A DNA stretch of 64,000 nt, from contig NZ_SKOG01000145.1 of NCBI RefSeq assembly GCF_007120195.1, positions 1 through 64,000 of the forward strand, read 5' to 3'. The notes beneath the pieces are model-generated. The model was not told the origin of the DNA. It did not search any database and saw nothing but the letters and a program-made list of their open reading frames with translations. This stretch comes from Aquisalimonas sp. (GTDB lineage Bacteria > Pseudomonadota > Gammaproteobacteria > Nitrococcales > Aquisalimonadaceae). This document shows positions 42,713 through 52,441 of this stretch, piece after piece; the stretch's first letter is position 1, and each line of letters begins with the position of its first letter. A program made the translations under genes and the position numbers.

Positions 42713-44713
42713 TCAACTCCCCAGTACGGTGCGCGCCTGGGCGAGGACGTTCTCGGTGGTAAAGCCGTAGTACGCGAACAGATCGCCCGCCGGCGCGGAC
42801 TCGCCGAAACCGGTCATGCCCACGACGCGACCCTGGGGGCCGACAAACCGGTACCAGTATTCAGCGGCAGCGGCCTCAACGGCAACGCGTCGGGTGCAGG
42901 CCTGAGGCATAACGGCCTCCCGGTACTCCGCGTCCTGCGCCTCGAACACATCCACCGCCGGCATGGAGACAACCCGCGCGGGCACACCGTCGGCGCGCAG
43001 CTGGTCCCAGGCCTCCACGGCCAGAGCCACTTCCGCCCCGGTGGCGATCAGCAGCAACTCCGGCGTGGCGTCACAGTCCCGCAGAATGTAACCCCCACGC
43101 CGGATGGCCTCCAGCTGCCCGCTGGTGCGCTCCTGGTGAGGAAGGCCCTGGCGGCTCAATACGAGCGCCGTCGGGCCCTCCTTTCGCTCCAGGGCGGCAC
43201 GCCAGGCGACCACCGTCTCAACCGCGTCGCAGGGCCGCCAAAGACTCAGGTTGGGAATCATCCGCAGCGCGGGGAGGTGTTCTATGGGCTGATGCGTGGG
43301 TCCATCCTCGCCCAAGCCTATGGAATCATGGGTGTAGACGAGCACATTGCGCTGTCCCATCAGCGCTGCCATACGTACCGCATTGCGGGCATAATCCGAG
43401 AAAACCAGGAAGGTGCCTCCGTAGGGAATAAACCCGCCGTGGAGCGCCAGCCCGCTCTGGATGGCCGTCATGGCAAATTCCCGCACACCGTAGAAGACGT
43501 AGTTGCCATCGCCGTCGCGCGCCGTCACAGGGGTACACCCGGACCACTTGGTATTGTTGGAGCCGGTCAGGTCAGCGGAGCCGCCAATGAGTTCCGGCAG
43601 GTACGGGCCGAACCCCTCCAGGGCCTGTTGCGAGGCCTTGCGGCTGGCCACGGTTTCGCCGGCGTCGGCCGCCTTGCGCAGGAGCTCGTCGGCATGTTCT
43701 CCGAACGTGCGCGGCAGCTTACCCCTCATTCGGCGTTCGAACTCCGCCGCCAGTTCGGGGTGGGCGCGGCGGTAATCCGCCAGCACCTGCCGCCAGGCGT
43801 CCTCGGCGGCCACTCCCGCCTCGCGGGCATCCCACCCCCGGTAGATCGCCTCGGGGACCTCAAACGGCGCATGCTCCCACTTGAGAAACTCACGAGTCGC
43901 CTGAATCTCGTCATCCCCCAGCGGTGCACCGTGGACGCTGTGACTACCGCAGGCATTGGGCGCGCCGAAACCAATCACGGTCTTGCAACAGACCAGGGAG
44001 GGTGTATCCGTGACTTCGCGGGCCGCGCGGATGGCGGTATCGATGGCCTGACTGTCGTGGCCGTCCACATCCGCGATGACATGCCAGCCGTAGGCGCGAA
44101 AACGCCCGGGCGTATCGTCCGTGAACCAGCCCTCGACCTTGCCGTCGATGGAGATGCCATTGTCGTCGTAGAAGACCACCAGCTTACCCAGGCCCAGGGT
44201 TCCCGCCAGGGAGCAGGCCTCGTGGGAAATTCCTTCCATCAGGCAGCCATCTCCGGCGAAACAGTAAGTAAAATGATCAATCAACGTGTGCCCAGGGCGG
44301 TTAAACTGCGCCGCGAGCACCTTCTCCGCCAGCGCCATGCCCACGGCATTGGCGAGCCCCTGTCCGAGCGGGCCGGTGGTCGTCTCCACACCCGGGGTAT
44401 AGCCGTACTCCGGATGTCCGGGTGTGCGTGAGTGGAGTTGCCGGAACTGTCGCAGGTCATCCAGCCCCAGTTCGTAACCGCTCAGATGCAGCAGACTGTA
44501 CAGCAGCATGGAACCATGACCATTGGAGAGCACGAACCGGTCGCGATTCCACCAGCCCGGATTGGCGGGATTATGGCGCAGATAATCGTTCCACAGAACC
44601 TCAGCGATGTCCGCCATACCCATCGGCGCGCCGGGGTGGCCCGATTTCGCCCGCTGGACAGCATCCATGCTCAGGGCGCGGATGGCATTGGCAAGTTCGC
44701 GACGAGAGGGCAT
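42713..44713 (-). CDS. tkt: Transketolase
   Basis: 666 aa from the ATG at 44713 (GGAG ten bases upstream); the ORF-track start adds 67 unrelated residues. ThDP-dependent two-carbon transfer in the pentose phosphate pathway. Motifs: [24 protein letters not shown], the ThDP-binding [13 protein letters not shown], and the C-terminal [17 protein letters not shown]. One base separates its stop from the epd start. A possible promoter lies in the 668-base gap upstream but I cannot place it. Confidence 0.96.
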   Translation of the reverse strand: MPSRRELANAIRALSMDAVQRAKSGHPGAPMGMADIAEVLWNDYLRHNPANPGWWNRDRFVLSNGHGSMLLYSLLHLSGYELGLDDLRQFRQLHSRTPGHPEYGYTPGVETTTGPLGQGLANAVGMALAEKVLAAQFNRPGHTLIDHFTYCFAGDGCLMEGISHEACSLAGTLGLGKLVVFYDDNGISIDGKVEGWFTDDTPGRFRAYGWHVIADVDGHDSQAIDTAIRAAREVTDTPSLVCCKTVIGFGAPNACGSHSVHGAPLGDDEIQATREFLKWEHAPFEVPEAIYRGWDAREAGVAAEDAWRQVLADYRRAHPELAAEFERRMRGKLPRTFGEHADELLRKAADAGETVASRKASQQALEGFGPYLPELIGGSADLTGSNNTKWSGCTPVTARDGDGNYVFYGVREFAMTAIQSGLALHGGFIPYGGTFLVFSDYARNAVRMAALMGQRNVLVYTHDSIGLGEDGPTHQPIEHLPALRMIPNLSLWRPCDAVETVVAWRAALERKEGPTALVLSRQGLPHQERTSGQLEAIRRGGYILRDCDATPELLLIATGAEVALAVEAWDQLRADGVPARVVSMPAVDVFEAQDAEYREAVMPQACTRRVAVEAAAAEYWYRFVGPQGRVVGMTGFGESAPAGDLFAYYGFTTENVLAQARTVLGS

Positions 44714-45381
44714 CGGTGATGGTCTCCGGGTAGCAAGTAGGGACGGCAGCAGCTGTGGCGGCCGCCGGGCGCTCTGAAAGCCGTGAATTGTCCCGAAATT
44801 TGATGGCTCCGGCAAGGCGGCCCCGGGCCCGCCGACCGGCCGCCGGATGGAGTGAAATCTCCATGGCGGATTGGCGTCGCAGGGGCAAAGAAGGTTGAAA
44901 TCCTCGCAGAACACGATACGTTAGGGGGAAGCAAATGACGCGGAGCAGCACGTAAAGATAGAGATGTCGCAAGCCTTTCGCCCCGCACTGGCGCTCGTCA
45001 TAGCACCTGACGTCCCGTGCGTGGGCTCAACGCACCGCATTGGCAAGGCAATGGCGTTGCGTGCCTTCGGGCCGCCGGAGTCGGATAACCTGCATCCCCA
45101 GGTGTTCTCATCCTTCTCTGCGGCCAACTAACCAAGAGTTCTTGTAGTGCGGTTGGCTTCTAGCATGAAGCACCGTGAAATGTCCGCAGACTGCACACCG
45201 CCAGCGCAGTCTGTGCCACGTGCTGTGCAGCTGCTGCAAGGCGAGTCTGCAGGTTGGAGGATGACGAGATGTGCTCCAAACGCTCCGGACCGAGGGCTGG
45301 CTACGGGCGCCAAGATCATCGGGACGGCCGGGCTCGGGCGTGCTGCGCGTACTTTATCCCTGGACGGTGGGAGGTAACACC
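44714..45381. other. Divergent intergenic region between tkt and the betaine operon
   Basis: 668 bases, the longest gene-free stretch in the window. The short ORFs here (for example 45147-45377 +, 44921-45127 -) lack ribosome sites or recognisable protein character. Symmetrical elements: ATGGAG-TGAAAT-CTCCAT in the tkt leader (44847-44864) and a bulged hairpin ACGCA-CCG-CATTG...CAATG-GCGT-TGCGT (45030-45062). A TTCTTG-N16-TAGCAT pair at about 45140-45167 is a weak promoter candidate for gsmt, which would give a leader of over 200 bases. I find no match to glycine or SAM riboswitch consensus. Confidence 0.55.
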
Positions 45382-46191
45382 ATGGTTTCAACAGCAACAG
45401 ATCAGTCTTTCGGCCCGAGGCCGGAGGAGTGTCGTGACACAGACCATTACGTTGAAGAGTACAATTACGGCTTCGTCGACAAATGGGATGACCTGATCGA
45501 CTGGGACAGCCGCGCCGAGAGCGAGGGCGACTTTTTCATCCAGATGCTCAAGGAGCGGGGCGTCAAGCGCGTCCTCGACGTCGCCACCGGCACCGGCTTC
45601 CACTCCGTGCGCCTGATCGAGGCGGGCTTTGACGTGGTCAGTGCCGACGGCAGCGCGGAAATGCTGGCCAAAGCCTTCGAGAACGGTCGCCGCCGCGGGC
45701 ACATCCTGCGGACCGTACAGTCCGACTGGCGCCGTCTCAACCGGGATGTCCACGGCCGTTATGACGCCGTCATCTGCCTCGGCAACTCCTTCACCCACCT
45801 GTTTAGCGAGAACGACCGCCGCAAGTCGCTGGCGGAGTTCTACTCCGCACTCAACCACGACGGCGTATTGATCCTGGACCAGCGCAACTACGACTCGATC
45901 CTGGATCACGGCTACTCGAGCAAGCACACCTACTATTATTGCGGCAATGATATCTCGGTCTACCCCGAGTACGTCGATCCGGGGCTGACCCGTTTCCGCT
46001 ATGCCTTCCCGGACGAGTCCGTGTTCCATCTGAATATGTTTCCGCTGCGCAAGGCGTACACCCGCCGTCTCATGCGCGAAGTCGGGTTCCAGGATGTGCA
46101 GACCTACGGCGACTTCAAGGAAACCTACCGCGACAGCGAACCGGATTTCTTCATTCACTTCGCCGACAAGAGCTATACGGAGAACGCCTAA
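45382..46191 (+). CDS. gsmt: Glycine/sarcosine N-methyltransferase
   Basis: 269 aa from the ATG at 45382, with GGGAGG seven bases upstream. It methylates glycine to sarcosine and sarcosine to dimethylglycine with AdoMet, the first part of de novo betaine synthesis in extreme halophiles. AdoMet motif I is RVLDVATGTGFHSVRL (about 63-78), then VSADGSAEMLAKAFENGRR and YDAVICLGNSFTHLF. DQRNYDSILDHG and YCGNDISVYPEY are characteristic of the family. The stop overlaps the next start (TAATG). It is cytoplasmic. Confidence 0.93.
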   Translation: MVSTATDQSFGPRPEECRDTDHYVEEYNYGFVDKWDDLIDWDSRAESEGDFFIQMLKERGVKRVLDVATGTGFHSVRLIEAGFDVVSADGSAEMLAKAFENGRRRGHILRTVQSDWRRLNRDVHGRYDAVICLGNSFTHLFSENDRRKSLAEFYSALNHDGVLILDQRNYDSILDHGYSSKHTYYYCGNDISVYPEYVDPGLTRFRYAFPDESVFHLNMFPLRKAYTRRLMREVGFQDVQTYGDFKETYRDSEPDFFIHFADKSYTENA

Positions 46192-47030
46192 TGAGTACCC
46201 AGAGCTATACCGGTGCCGTCGCCACGGCCCGGGAGTACTACAACAGCAACGATGCCGACCGCTTCTATCACAATGTCTGGGGCGGCGAGGACATCCACAT
46301 CGGCCTGTACGAGGACGACCAAGAACCCATCGCTGACGCCAGCCGGCGCACGGTGGCCCACATGGCCGATCTGCTGGGCGAGTTGGGGCCGGATCATCGC
46401 GTGCTGGACCTGGGTGCCGGCTACGGCGGTTCCGCCCGCTACCTGGCCACCACCTTCGGCTGCCCAGTGGTGGCGCTCAATCTCTCGGAAGTGGAAAATG
46501 AGCGCGACCGGGAGATGAACAAGGCGGTCGGCTTGGATCACCTGATCGAGGTGCTCGATGCCAGCTTCGAGGACGTCCCATATGCGGACGGTCACTTTGA
46601 CGTGGTGTGGTCGCAGGACTCCTTTCTGCACAGCGGCGACCGTGAAAAGGTCGTCCAGGAGGCGGCACGCGTGCTGAAACCAGGCGGCGTGCTGATCTTC
46701 ACCGATCCGATGCAAACAGACGACTGCCCGCAGGGTGTGCTGCAGCCCATTCTTGATCGCATCCACCTGGAGACCCTTGGCTCACCGGCCTTCTACCGCG
46801 AGACGGCGAAGAAGTACGGGCTGGTGGAAATCGGTTTCGAGGATCACTCGCACCAGCTACCGCGACACTACGGGCGCGTGCTGCAGGAAACCAAGGCCCG
46901 CGAACCCAGCCTCGAGGGTCTGATCTCCGCGGAGTATATTGAGCGAATGAAGACCGGACTGCAGCATTGGGTCAACGGTGGCAACAACGGTTACCTGGCA
47001 TGGGGCATCTTCCGTTTCCGCAAGGCGTAA
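46191..47030 (+). CDS. sdmt: Sarcosine/dimethylglycine N-methyltransferase
   Basis: 279 aa, the length of characterised SDMTs. It completes betaine synthesis by methylating sarcosine and dimethylglycine. The N-terminus includes AREYYNSNDADRFYHNVWGGEDIHIGLYEDD; AdoMet motif I is RVLDLGAGYGGSARYLATTFG (about 70-90), followed by LNLSEVENERDREMNKAVGL and VVWSQDSFLHSGDREKV. One-base overlap with gsmt implies coupled translation. A GC-rich hairpin follows. Confidence 0.94.
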   Translation: MSTQSYTGAVATAREYYNSNDADRFYHNVWGGEDIHIGLYEDDQEPIADASRRTVAHMADLLGELGPDHRVLDLGAGYGGSARYLATTFGCPVVALNLSEVENERDREMNKAVGLDHLIEVLDASFEDVPYADGHFDVVWSQDSFLHSGDREKVVQEAARVLKPGGVLIFTDPMQTDDCPQGVLQPILDRIHLETLGSPAFYRETAKKYGLVEIGFEDHSHQLPRHYGRVLQETKAREPSLEGLISAEYIERMKTGLQHWVNGGNNGYLAWGIFRFRKA

Positions 47031-47038
47031 TGCCGCGG

Positions 47039-47080
47039 GGCGCGCCGGTGTTCCGGTGCCGGCGCGCCATGCTGGTTGTT
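47039..47080 (+). terminator. GC-rich hairpin between sdmt and metK
   Basis: GGCGCGCCGG and CCGGCGCGCC pair perfectly over ten bases around a ten-base loop, and ATGCTGGTTGTTTG follows. It may be a partial terminator or an mRNA-processing boundary that sets gsmt-sdmt levels apart from metK. The T-tract is imperfect. Confidence 0.45.
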
Positions 47081-47112
47081 TGTAACGGATCACTCACAAG
47101 AGAGGAGCGACA

Positions 47113-48273
47113 ATGAGCAAGTCCTTCATGTTTACCTCGGAATCCGTCTCCGCCGGCCATCCGGACAAGATGGCGGACCAGATATCCGACGCCATCCTGG
47201 ATGCCATCCTGGAACAGGACCCCCGCGCCAAGGTGGCCTGCGAGACGCTGACCACGACCGGCATGGTGATTCTCGCCGGGGAGCTGAAAACCTCGGCCAA
47301 TGTGCCTTACGAGGACATCACCCGCGCGACCGTCAAGCGCATCGGCTACACGTCCTCGGACATGGGCTTCGACGCCGAAACCTGCGCCTTTATTAATGCG
47401 CTGGGCAAACAGTCCCCGGACATCAACCAGGGCGTTGAGCGCAAGCTCCCCGAGGAGCAGGGTGCCGGCGACCAGGGCATTATGTTTGGCTACGCCTGCG
47501 ACGAGACCGACGTCTACATGCCTGCGGCCATCAACTATGCCCATCGCCTTGTGGAGCGGCAGGCCAAAGTGATGAGCAACGGCGCGCTTCCGTGGCTGCG
47601 CCCGGACGCCAAGAGCCAGGTGACCCTGCGCTACGAAGACGGCAAGGCCGTGGGGGTGGAGGCCGTGGTGCTCTCCACCCAGCACTCACCGGAGGTCAGC
47701 GATAACGAGATCCACGAGGGGGTTATCGAGGAAATCATCCGGCCGGTGCTGCCGAGCCAGTGGCTCAGCAAGCACACCCAGTATTTCATCAACCCGACCG
47801 GGCGCTTCGTCACCGGCGGGCCGTTGGGTGACTGCGGGCTGACCGGGCGCAAGATCATCGTCGACACCTACGGCGGCATGTCGCGCCACGGCGGCGGCTG
47901 CTTCTCCGGCAAGGACCCCTCCAAGGTGGACCGGTCCGCCGCCTACGCCGCACGTTACGTCGCCAAAAACATTGTCGCCGCGGGCCTGGCCGCGAAGTGC
48001 GAGATCCAGCTGTCCTACGCCATCGGCGTGGCCGAGCCCACCTCTGTCATGGTCGAGACCTTCGGCACCGCGAAGGTGGATGAGAGCCGCATCGAGCAGA
48101 TCGTGCGCGATCAGTTCGACCTGCGTCCCTACGGCATCGTCAACATGCTGGACCTGCTGCGCCCGATCTACTCCAAGACTGCGGCCTATGGTCATTTCGG
48201 CCGCGAGGAAGAGGAGTTCACCTGGGAGCGCACCGACCGTGCCGCTGCACTGCGGGATGCCGCCGGCCTCTGA
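47113..48273 (+). CDS. metK: S-adenosylmethionine synthetase
   Basis: 386 aa. It forms AdoMet from methionine and ATP, the methyl donor for the two upstream enzymes. Motifs: [38 protein letters not shown] and the P-loop-like [33 protein letters not shown] lies five bases before the ATG. Three AdoMet are spent per betaine, so a dedicated copy here makes metabolic sense; I cannot tell whether it is the only one. Confidence 0.97.
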   Translation: MSKSFMFTSESVSAGHPDKMADQISDAILDAILEQDPRAKVACETLTTTGMVILAGELKTSANVPYEDITRATVKRIGYTSSDMGFDAETCAFINALGKQSPDINQGVERKLPEEQGAGDQGIMFGYACDETDVYMPAAINYAHRLVERQAKVMSNGALPWLRPDAKSQVTLRYEDGKAVGVEAVVLSTQHSPEVSDNEIHEGVIEEIIRPVLPSQWLSKHTQYFINPTGRFVTGGPLGDCGLTGRKIIVDTYGGMSRHGGGCFSGKDPSKVDRSAAYAARYVAKNIVAAGLAAKCEIQLSYAIGVAEPTSVMVETFGTAKVDESRIEQIVRDQFDLRPYGIVNMLDLLRPIYSKTAAYGHFGREEEEFTWERTDRAAALRDAAGL

Positions 48274-48403
48274 GCCGCGGCATTTCGAGCGCTCGCGGCT
48301 GCTGTGATGCACTGCCACAAGCGGGCACGCGAAGCTGTTAGTATCAACGTGTGGGGGCTTTGGGACCCCACCATGGACTGACCGGCTGCGCAAGCGGCCG
48401 ACG

Positions 48404-48482
48404 ATCCGGCTGAGGAGCGTTGCAACAGGCCCATGGTCTGCCAGGCTCAGCCGGATCCCAATTCACATCAACGGCGCTCAGC
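48404..48482 (+). promoter_or_regulatory. S-adenosylhomocysteine (SAH) riboswitch
   Basis: ATCCGGCTGAG (48404-48414) pairs perfectly with CTCAGCCGGAT (48446-48456) as P1. The conserved GAGGAGCGTTGCAAC follows P1's 5' strand, P2 is CAGGCC-CAT-GGTCTG, and CCAGGCTCAG precedes the P1 3' strand. Downstream AACGGCGCTC pairs back with GAGCG as the pseudoknot P4. This matches the SAH riboswitch consensus that precedes ahcY genes. It lies about 20 bases before the ahcY start. The class is known to switch expression on when SAH builds up. Confidence 0.92.
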
Positions 48483-48501
48483 GAAATCGGAGTCAGCACC
48501 A

Positions 48502-49908
48502 ATGAATGCCGTCGTAGAGAGTCAGAACGACTACATCGTGCGTGACATCGGCCTCGCTGAATGGGGCCGCAAGGAAATCGAGATTGCCGAGACCGAGATG
48601 CCCGGCCTGATGTCGGTGCGCGAGGAATTCCGTGCCAAGCAACCCCTGAAGGGCGTGCGTATTGCCGGGTCGCTGCACATGACCATCCAGACCGCCGTGC
48701 TCATCGAGGCCCTCGTGGAACTGGGCGCGGACGTTCGCTGGGCCTCGTGCAACATCTACTCCACCCAGGACCACGCCGCCGCCGCCATCGCCAAGCGCGG
48801 CGTGCCGGTGTTCGCCTACAAAGGCGAGACCCTGGACGAGTACTGGGAGTACATCCACCGCATCTTCGACTTCGACCAGGGCGCGAACTCCATCCTCGAT
48901 GATGGTGGCGACGCCACAACCCTGCTGACGGTCGGGGCCAAGGCCGAACAGGACCCCTCCTTCCTGGACCATCCGGGGAGCGAGGAGGAAAAGGCCCTGT
49001 TCACCAGTATCAAGGCGCGGCTTGAGACCAATCACGGCTGGTACAGCAAGCAGCTGAGCCAGATCCAGGGTGTCACCGAGGAGACCACCACTGGCGTTGC
49101 CAAACTGCTGCGCATGGAGCGGGCCAACGCGCTGCCGTTTCCGGCCATCAACGTCAACGACTCGGTCACCAAATCCAAATTCGACAACCTGTACGGTTGC
49201 CGCGAGTCGCTGGTGGACGGCATCAAGCGCGCCACCGACGTGATGATCGCGGGCAAGATTGCCGTGGTGTGCGGCTACGGTGACGTCGGCAAGGGCTCTG
49301 CGCAGAGCCTCAAGGCCATGGGTGCCACAGTCTGGGTCACCGAGATCGACCCGATTTGCGCCCTGCAGGCCATGATGGCTGGCCTCCAGGTCGTCACAAT
49401 GGACGACGTCGCCGACAAGGCCGACATCTTTGTCACCGCCACCGGCAACTACCACGTGATCACCCACGAACACATGCTACGGATGAAGCACAACGCCATC
49501 GTTTGCAACATCGGTCACTTCGACAACGAAATCGACGTAGCGAGCTTGCGCAACTACGAGTGGGACAACATCAAGCCGCAGGTCGATCACATCACCTTGC
49601 CGAGCGGCCACAAGATCCTGCTGCTGGCCGAGGGCCGCCTGATCAATCTCGGCTGTGCCACGGGCCACCCCAGCTTCGTAATGTCCAATTCGTTTACCAA
49701 CCAGGTGCTCGCACAGATCGAGCTGGCGCAGAATCGCGACAGCTACGAACATAAGGTCTACGTGCTGCCCAAGCACCTGGACGAGAAGGTGGCAGAGCTG
49801 CACCTGAAGAAGCTCGGTGCCAAACTGACGCAACTGTCCAAGGAGCAGGCCGAGTACCTTGATCTGGACGTGAATGGCCCGTTCAAGCCGGACACCTACC
49901 GGTACTGA
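48502..49908 (+). CDS. ahcY: S-adenosylhomocysteine hydrolase
   Basis: 468 aa from the ATG at 48502, with CGGAG nine bases upstream; the ORF-track start runs back through the riboswitch. It splits SAH, the product inhibitor of methyltransferases, into adenosine and homocysteine. Motifs: [38 protein letters not shown], the NAD-binding [30 protein letters not shown], and the C-terminal [11 protein letters not shown]. It has its own SAH riboswitch and serves the betaine pathway encoded upstream. Confidence 0.97.
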   Translation: MNAVVESQNDYIVRDIGLAEWGRKEIEIAETEMPGLMSVREEFRAKQPLKGVRIAGSLHMTIQTAVLIEALVELGADVRWASCNIYSTQDHAAAAIAKRGVPVFAYKGETLDEYWEYIHRIFDFDQGANSILDDGGDATTLLTVGAKAEQDPSFLDHPGSEEEKALFTSIKARLETNHGWYSKQLSQIQGVTEETTTGVAKLLRMERANALPFPAINVNDSVTKSKFDNLYGCRESLVDGIKRATDVMIAGKIAVVCGYGDVGKGSAQSLKAMGATVWVTEIDPICALQAMMAGLQVVTMDDVADKADIFVTATGNYHVITHEHMLRMKHNAIVCNIGHFDNEIDVASLRNYEWDNIKPQVDHITLPSGHKILLLAEGRLINLGCATGHPSFVMSNSFTNQVLAQIELAQNRDSYEHKVYVLPKHLDEKVAELHLKKLGAKLTQLSKEQAEYLDLDVNGPFKPDTYRY

Positions 49909-49943
49909 GCGAGCGCCTTTCGGTCCTTCGGCCCACCCGGCGC

Positions 49944-50010
49944 GGCGCTGGTGACAGCGCCCGGGACGGGTGGCGCGCCGGTGCGCGAACAACCCGCCCG
50001 CGCACCGGCG
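49944..50010 (+). repeat. Two GC-rich hairpins between ahcY and metF
   Basis: The first is GGCGCTG-GTGA-CAGCGCC (49944-49961). The second is a perfect 12-bp inverted repeat, CGCCGGTGCGCG and CGCGCACCGGCG, around an 11-base loop (49976-50010), ending 25 bases before the metF ATG. Neither has a T-tract. They may slow ribosomes or polymerase, stabilise upstream mRNA, or hold a regulator site for metF. Confidence 0.6.
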
Positions 50011-50035
50011 GTACTCGCGATACGGGGGTGATGAT

Positions 50036-50914
50036 ATGGAATCCCAGAAGAAACACTCACCGGTCTACAGTTTCGAGTTCTTTCCGCCCAAAAATGAGGA
50101 GGGCGAGGAGCGGCTGCGCCGGACCCGCGAGCGCCTCACCGCACTGGGGCCGCGGCTGTTTTCCGTCACGTTTGGCGCAGGCGGATCCACGCGCGAGCGT
50201 ACGTTCGAGACGGTTTTGACCATTCAGAGGCGCTCCGGCATTGATGTGGCGCCGCATCTGTCGTGCATTGACGCCACACCTGCGAGCATCCGTGAACTGC
50301 TGCAGCGCTACCGCGACAACGGCGTTCGGAATATCGTCGCCCTGCGTGGCGACATGCCCTCCGGCACCGGCGGTGGCCCCGGCCACTTCAAGTATGCCAA
50401 CGAGCTCGTGGAGTTCATCCGCCAGGAGCACGGCGACTACTTTCACATTGAAGTGGGCTGCTATCCGGAGATTCACCCGGACGCGAAGGACGCCTTTGCC
50501 GATCTCGAGAACTTCCGACGCAAGGTCAATGCAGGCGCCGACAGTGCGATGACCCAGTATTTCTATGCGCCTGAAGCCTACTTCCGGTTTGTCGACAGCT
50601 GCGAGAAGATGGGCGTCGACATCCCGATTGTTCCGGGCATCATGCCGATCGTCAATTTCAAGCAGCTGGCGCGTTTTTCCGACGCCTGCGGTGCCGACAT
50701 TCCGCGCTGGCTGCGCAAGCGGCTGGAAGCGTTCGACGACGACGACAAGGCGTCCATGCAGGCCTTCGGTATCGATGTTGTCACCCAGCTATGCTCGGAC
50801 CTCCTCGAGGCCGGCGCCCCGGGGCTGCACTTCTATACCCTCAATCAGGCCAAGGCCAGTGAAGCCATTTGGCATAATCTCGGCCTCACCCGGCGAATGG
50901 CCAAGGCCGATTGA
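50036..50914 (+). CDS. metF: 5,10-methylenetetrahydrofolate reductase
   Basis: 292 aa from the ATG at 50036 (GGGGGTGAT upstream). A flavoprotein reducing methylene-THF to methyl-THF, the methyl source for remaking methionine from the homocysteine released by AhcY. Motifs: YSFEFFPPKNEEGEERL, FSVTFGAGGSTRERT, HLSCIDAT, NIVALRGDMPSG and the C-terminal PGLHFYTLNQAKAS. Methionine synthase itself is not in the window. Confidence 0.96.
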   Translation: MESQKKHSPVYSFEFFPPKNEEGEERLRRTRERLTALGPRLFSVTFGAGGSTRERTFETVLTIQRRSGIDVAPHLSCIDATPASIRELLQRYRDNGVRNIVALRGDMPSGTGGGPGHFKYANELVEFIRQEHGDYFHIEVGCYPEIHPDAKDAFADLENFRRKVNAGADSAMTQYFYAPEAYFRFVDSCEKMGVDIPIVPGIMPIVNFKQLARFSDACGADIPRWLRKRLEAFDDDDKASMQAFGIDVVTQLCSDLLEAGAPGLHFYTLNQAKASEAIWHNLGLTRRMAKAD

Positions 50915-50948
50915 TCCGGCCCTGTCGGGGCGCTAAGGTGCCAGACGC

Positions 50949-50981
50949 GTTTTCGGGGGACGGCCCAATGCCCCCGAAAAC
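50949..50981. repeat. Perfect 11-bp inverted repeat between metF and bioA
   Basis: GTTTTCGGGGG and CCCCCGAAAAC flank an 11-base spacer. The A/T ends and GC centre resemble a bidirectional terminator stem, but no T-run follows on the + strand. It lies 35 bases after the metF stop and could mark the end of the methyl-cycle transcript. Confidence 0.5.
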
Positions 50982-51029
50982 CTCATCACGTTCAGCACCG
51001 TGGCGAAGCACGAAGCCGGAGTTGCCGTC

Positions 51030-52379
51030 ATGAACAATCGCGACATCATCGCCCGCGACCTCAATGCCGTCTGGCACCCCTGCACACAGATGAAGGACCA
51101 CGAATGGTTGCCGCTGGTGCCCATCAAGCGGGGCCAAGGGGTGTGGCTGGAGGACTTCGACGGCAATCGCTACATCGACGCCATCAGCTCCTGGTGGGTC
51201 AACCTGTTCGGCCACGCCAATCCACGGATTAATCAGGCCCTCAAGCAACAGCTCGACGAGCTGGAGCACGTCATCCTGGCCGGTTTTTCCCACAAGCCCG
51301 TGGTGGACCTCTCAGAGCGCCTGGTCGACATCACGCCCGCGCCGTTGAGCCGCTGCTTCTACACCGACAACGGCTCCAGTGCCGTCGAAGTGGCTTTGAA
51401 GATGAGCTACCACTACTGGAAGAATTGCGGCGATGCGGGCAAAACCAAATTCATCACGCTGAGCCAGAGCTATCACGGCGAGACCCTGGGCACACTGGGG
51501 GTCGGTGATGTCGCCCTTTACAAGGAGACCTACAAGCCGTTGCTGATGGAGGCCATTACGGTGCCGTCGCCGGACTGCTTCCATCGGGCGGACGGCGAGA
51601 GCTGGGAAAGCCATACCCGCCGAATGTTCGAGCTGATGGAGACGGCCCTTGAGGCCCACGCCCATGAGGCGGCGGCGGTTATCGTCGAGCCGCTGCTTCA
51701 ATGCGCCACCGGCATGCGTATGTACCACCCCGCGTATCTGGAGTTGCTCCGCGAGGCCTGTGATCGCCACGGCGTGCACCTGATTGCCGATGAGATCGCC
51801 ACGGGGTTCGGGCGCACGGGCACGATGTTCGCCTGTGAACAGGCCGCGATTTGCCCGGACTTCCTGCTGCTTTCCAAGGGACTCACCGCCGGCTACCTGC
51901 CGCTCGCCGTGGTGATGACGAATGACACCGTCTACCAGGCATTCTACGATGATTTCGCGACGCTGCGCGCGTTTATGCACTCGCATAGCTACACCGGCAA
52001 CCCCCTGGCCTGCCGCGCCGCGCTGGCAACCCTGGACATCTTCAAACAGGACCAAGTCATCGCGCGCAATCGCAGCCTGGCGGAGTACATGCGCCAGGCC
52101 GTGTCGCACCTGGAGAGCCACCCGCATGTGGGCGAGATCCGCCAGCACGGCATGGTGCTGGCCATAGAGATGGTGAAGGACAAGGCGAGCCGCGAACCAT
52201 TCCCCTGGCAGGAGCGGCGCGGGCTGCGTGTCTACCAGCACGCGTTGACCCGCGAGGCGTTGCTGCGACCGCTCGGCAATGTGGTCTATCTCATGCCGCC
52301 TTACGTCATCCACGAGGCGCAGATTGACCATCTGGCCACGGTCGCCAGCGAGGGTATCGAGCTGGCGACCCGAGATTGA
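51030..52379 (+). CDS. bioA: Adenosylmethionine-8-amino-7-oxononanoate aminotransferase
   Basis: 449 aa from the ATG at 51030, with GGAG eight bases upstream; the GTG at 51000 is less likely. Biotin-pathway PLP aminotransferase that, unusually, uses AdoMet as amino donor. Motifs: VWHPCTQMKDHEWLPLVPI (substrate-pocket start), SSWWVNLFGHANPRIN, LSQSYHGETLGTLGVGD, ADEIATGFGRTGTMFACE and the PLP lysine in LLSKGLTAGYLPL (about 284). It lies next to rsmE, as in Pseudomonas. Other bio genes are not in the window. Confidence 0.93.
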   Translation: MNNRDIIARDLNAVWHPCTQMKDHEWLPLVPIKRGQGVWLEDFDGNRYIDAISSWWVNLFGHANPRINQALKQQLDELEHVILAGFSHKPVVDLSERLVDITPAPLSRCFYTDNGSSAVEVALKMSYHYWKNCGDAGKTKFITLSQSYHGETLGTLGVGDVALYKETYKPLLMEAITVPSPDCFHRADGESWESHTRRMFELMETALEAHAHEAAAVIVEPLLQCATGMRMYHPAYLELLREACDRHGVHLIADEIATGFGRTGTMFACEQAAICPDFLLLSKGLTAGYLPLAVVMTNDTVYQAFYDDFATLRAFMHSHSYTGNPLACRAALATLDIFKQDQVIARNRSLAEYMRQAVSHLESHPHVGEIRQHGMVLAIEMVKDKASREPFPWQERRGLRVYQHALTREALLRPLGNVVYLMPPYVIHEAQIDHLATVASEGIELATRD

Positions 52380-52441
52380 AACGGGTCGTCGTGCTGGTGC
52401 TGCTCAACCGCGCCTGGGCGCCGCGCGCCGGCTTCGGCCCG

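Noticed and set aside
42692-44431. 579-aa plus-strand ORF
   Set aside because: Antisense to transketolase; low-complexity Arg/Gly/His composition typical of shadow frames.
45147-45377. 76-aa ORF upstream of gsmt as a leader peptide
   Set aside because: No ribosome site, no family resemblance and no run of codons suggesting attenuation.
44714-45381. Glycine or SAM riboswitch before gsmt
   Set aside because: Scanned for the conserved core motifs of both classes; none found.
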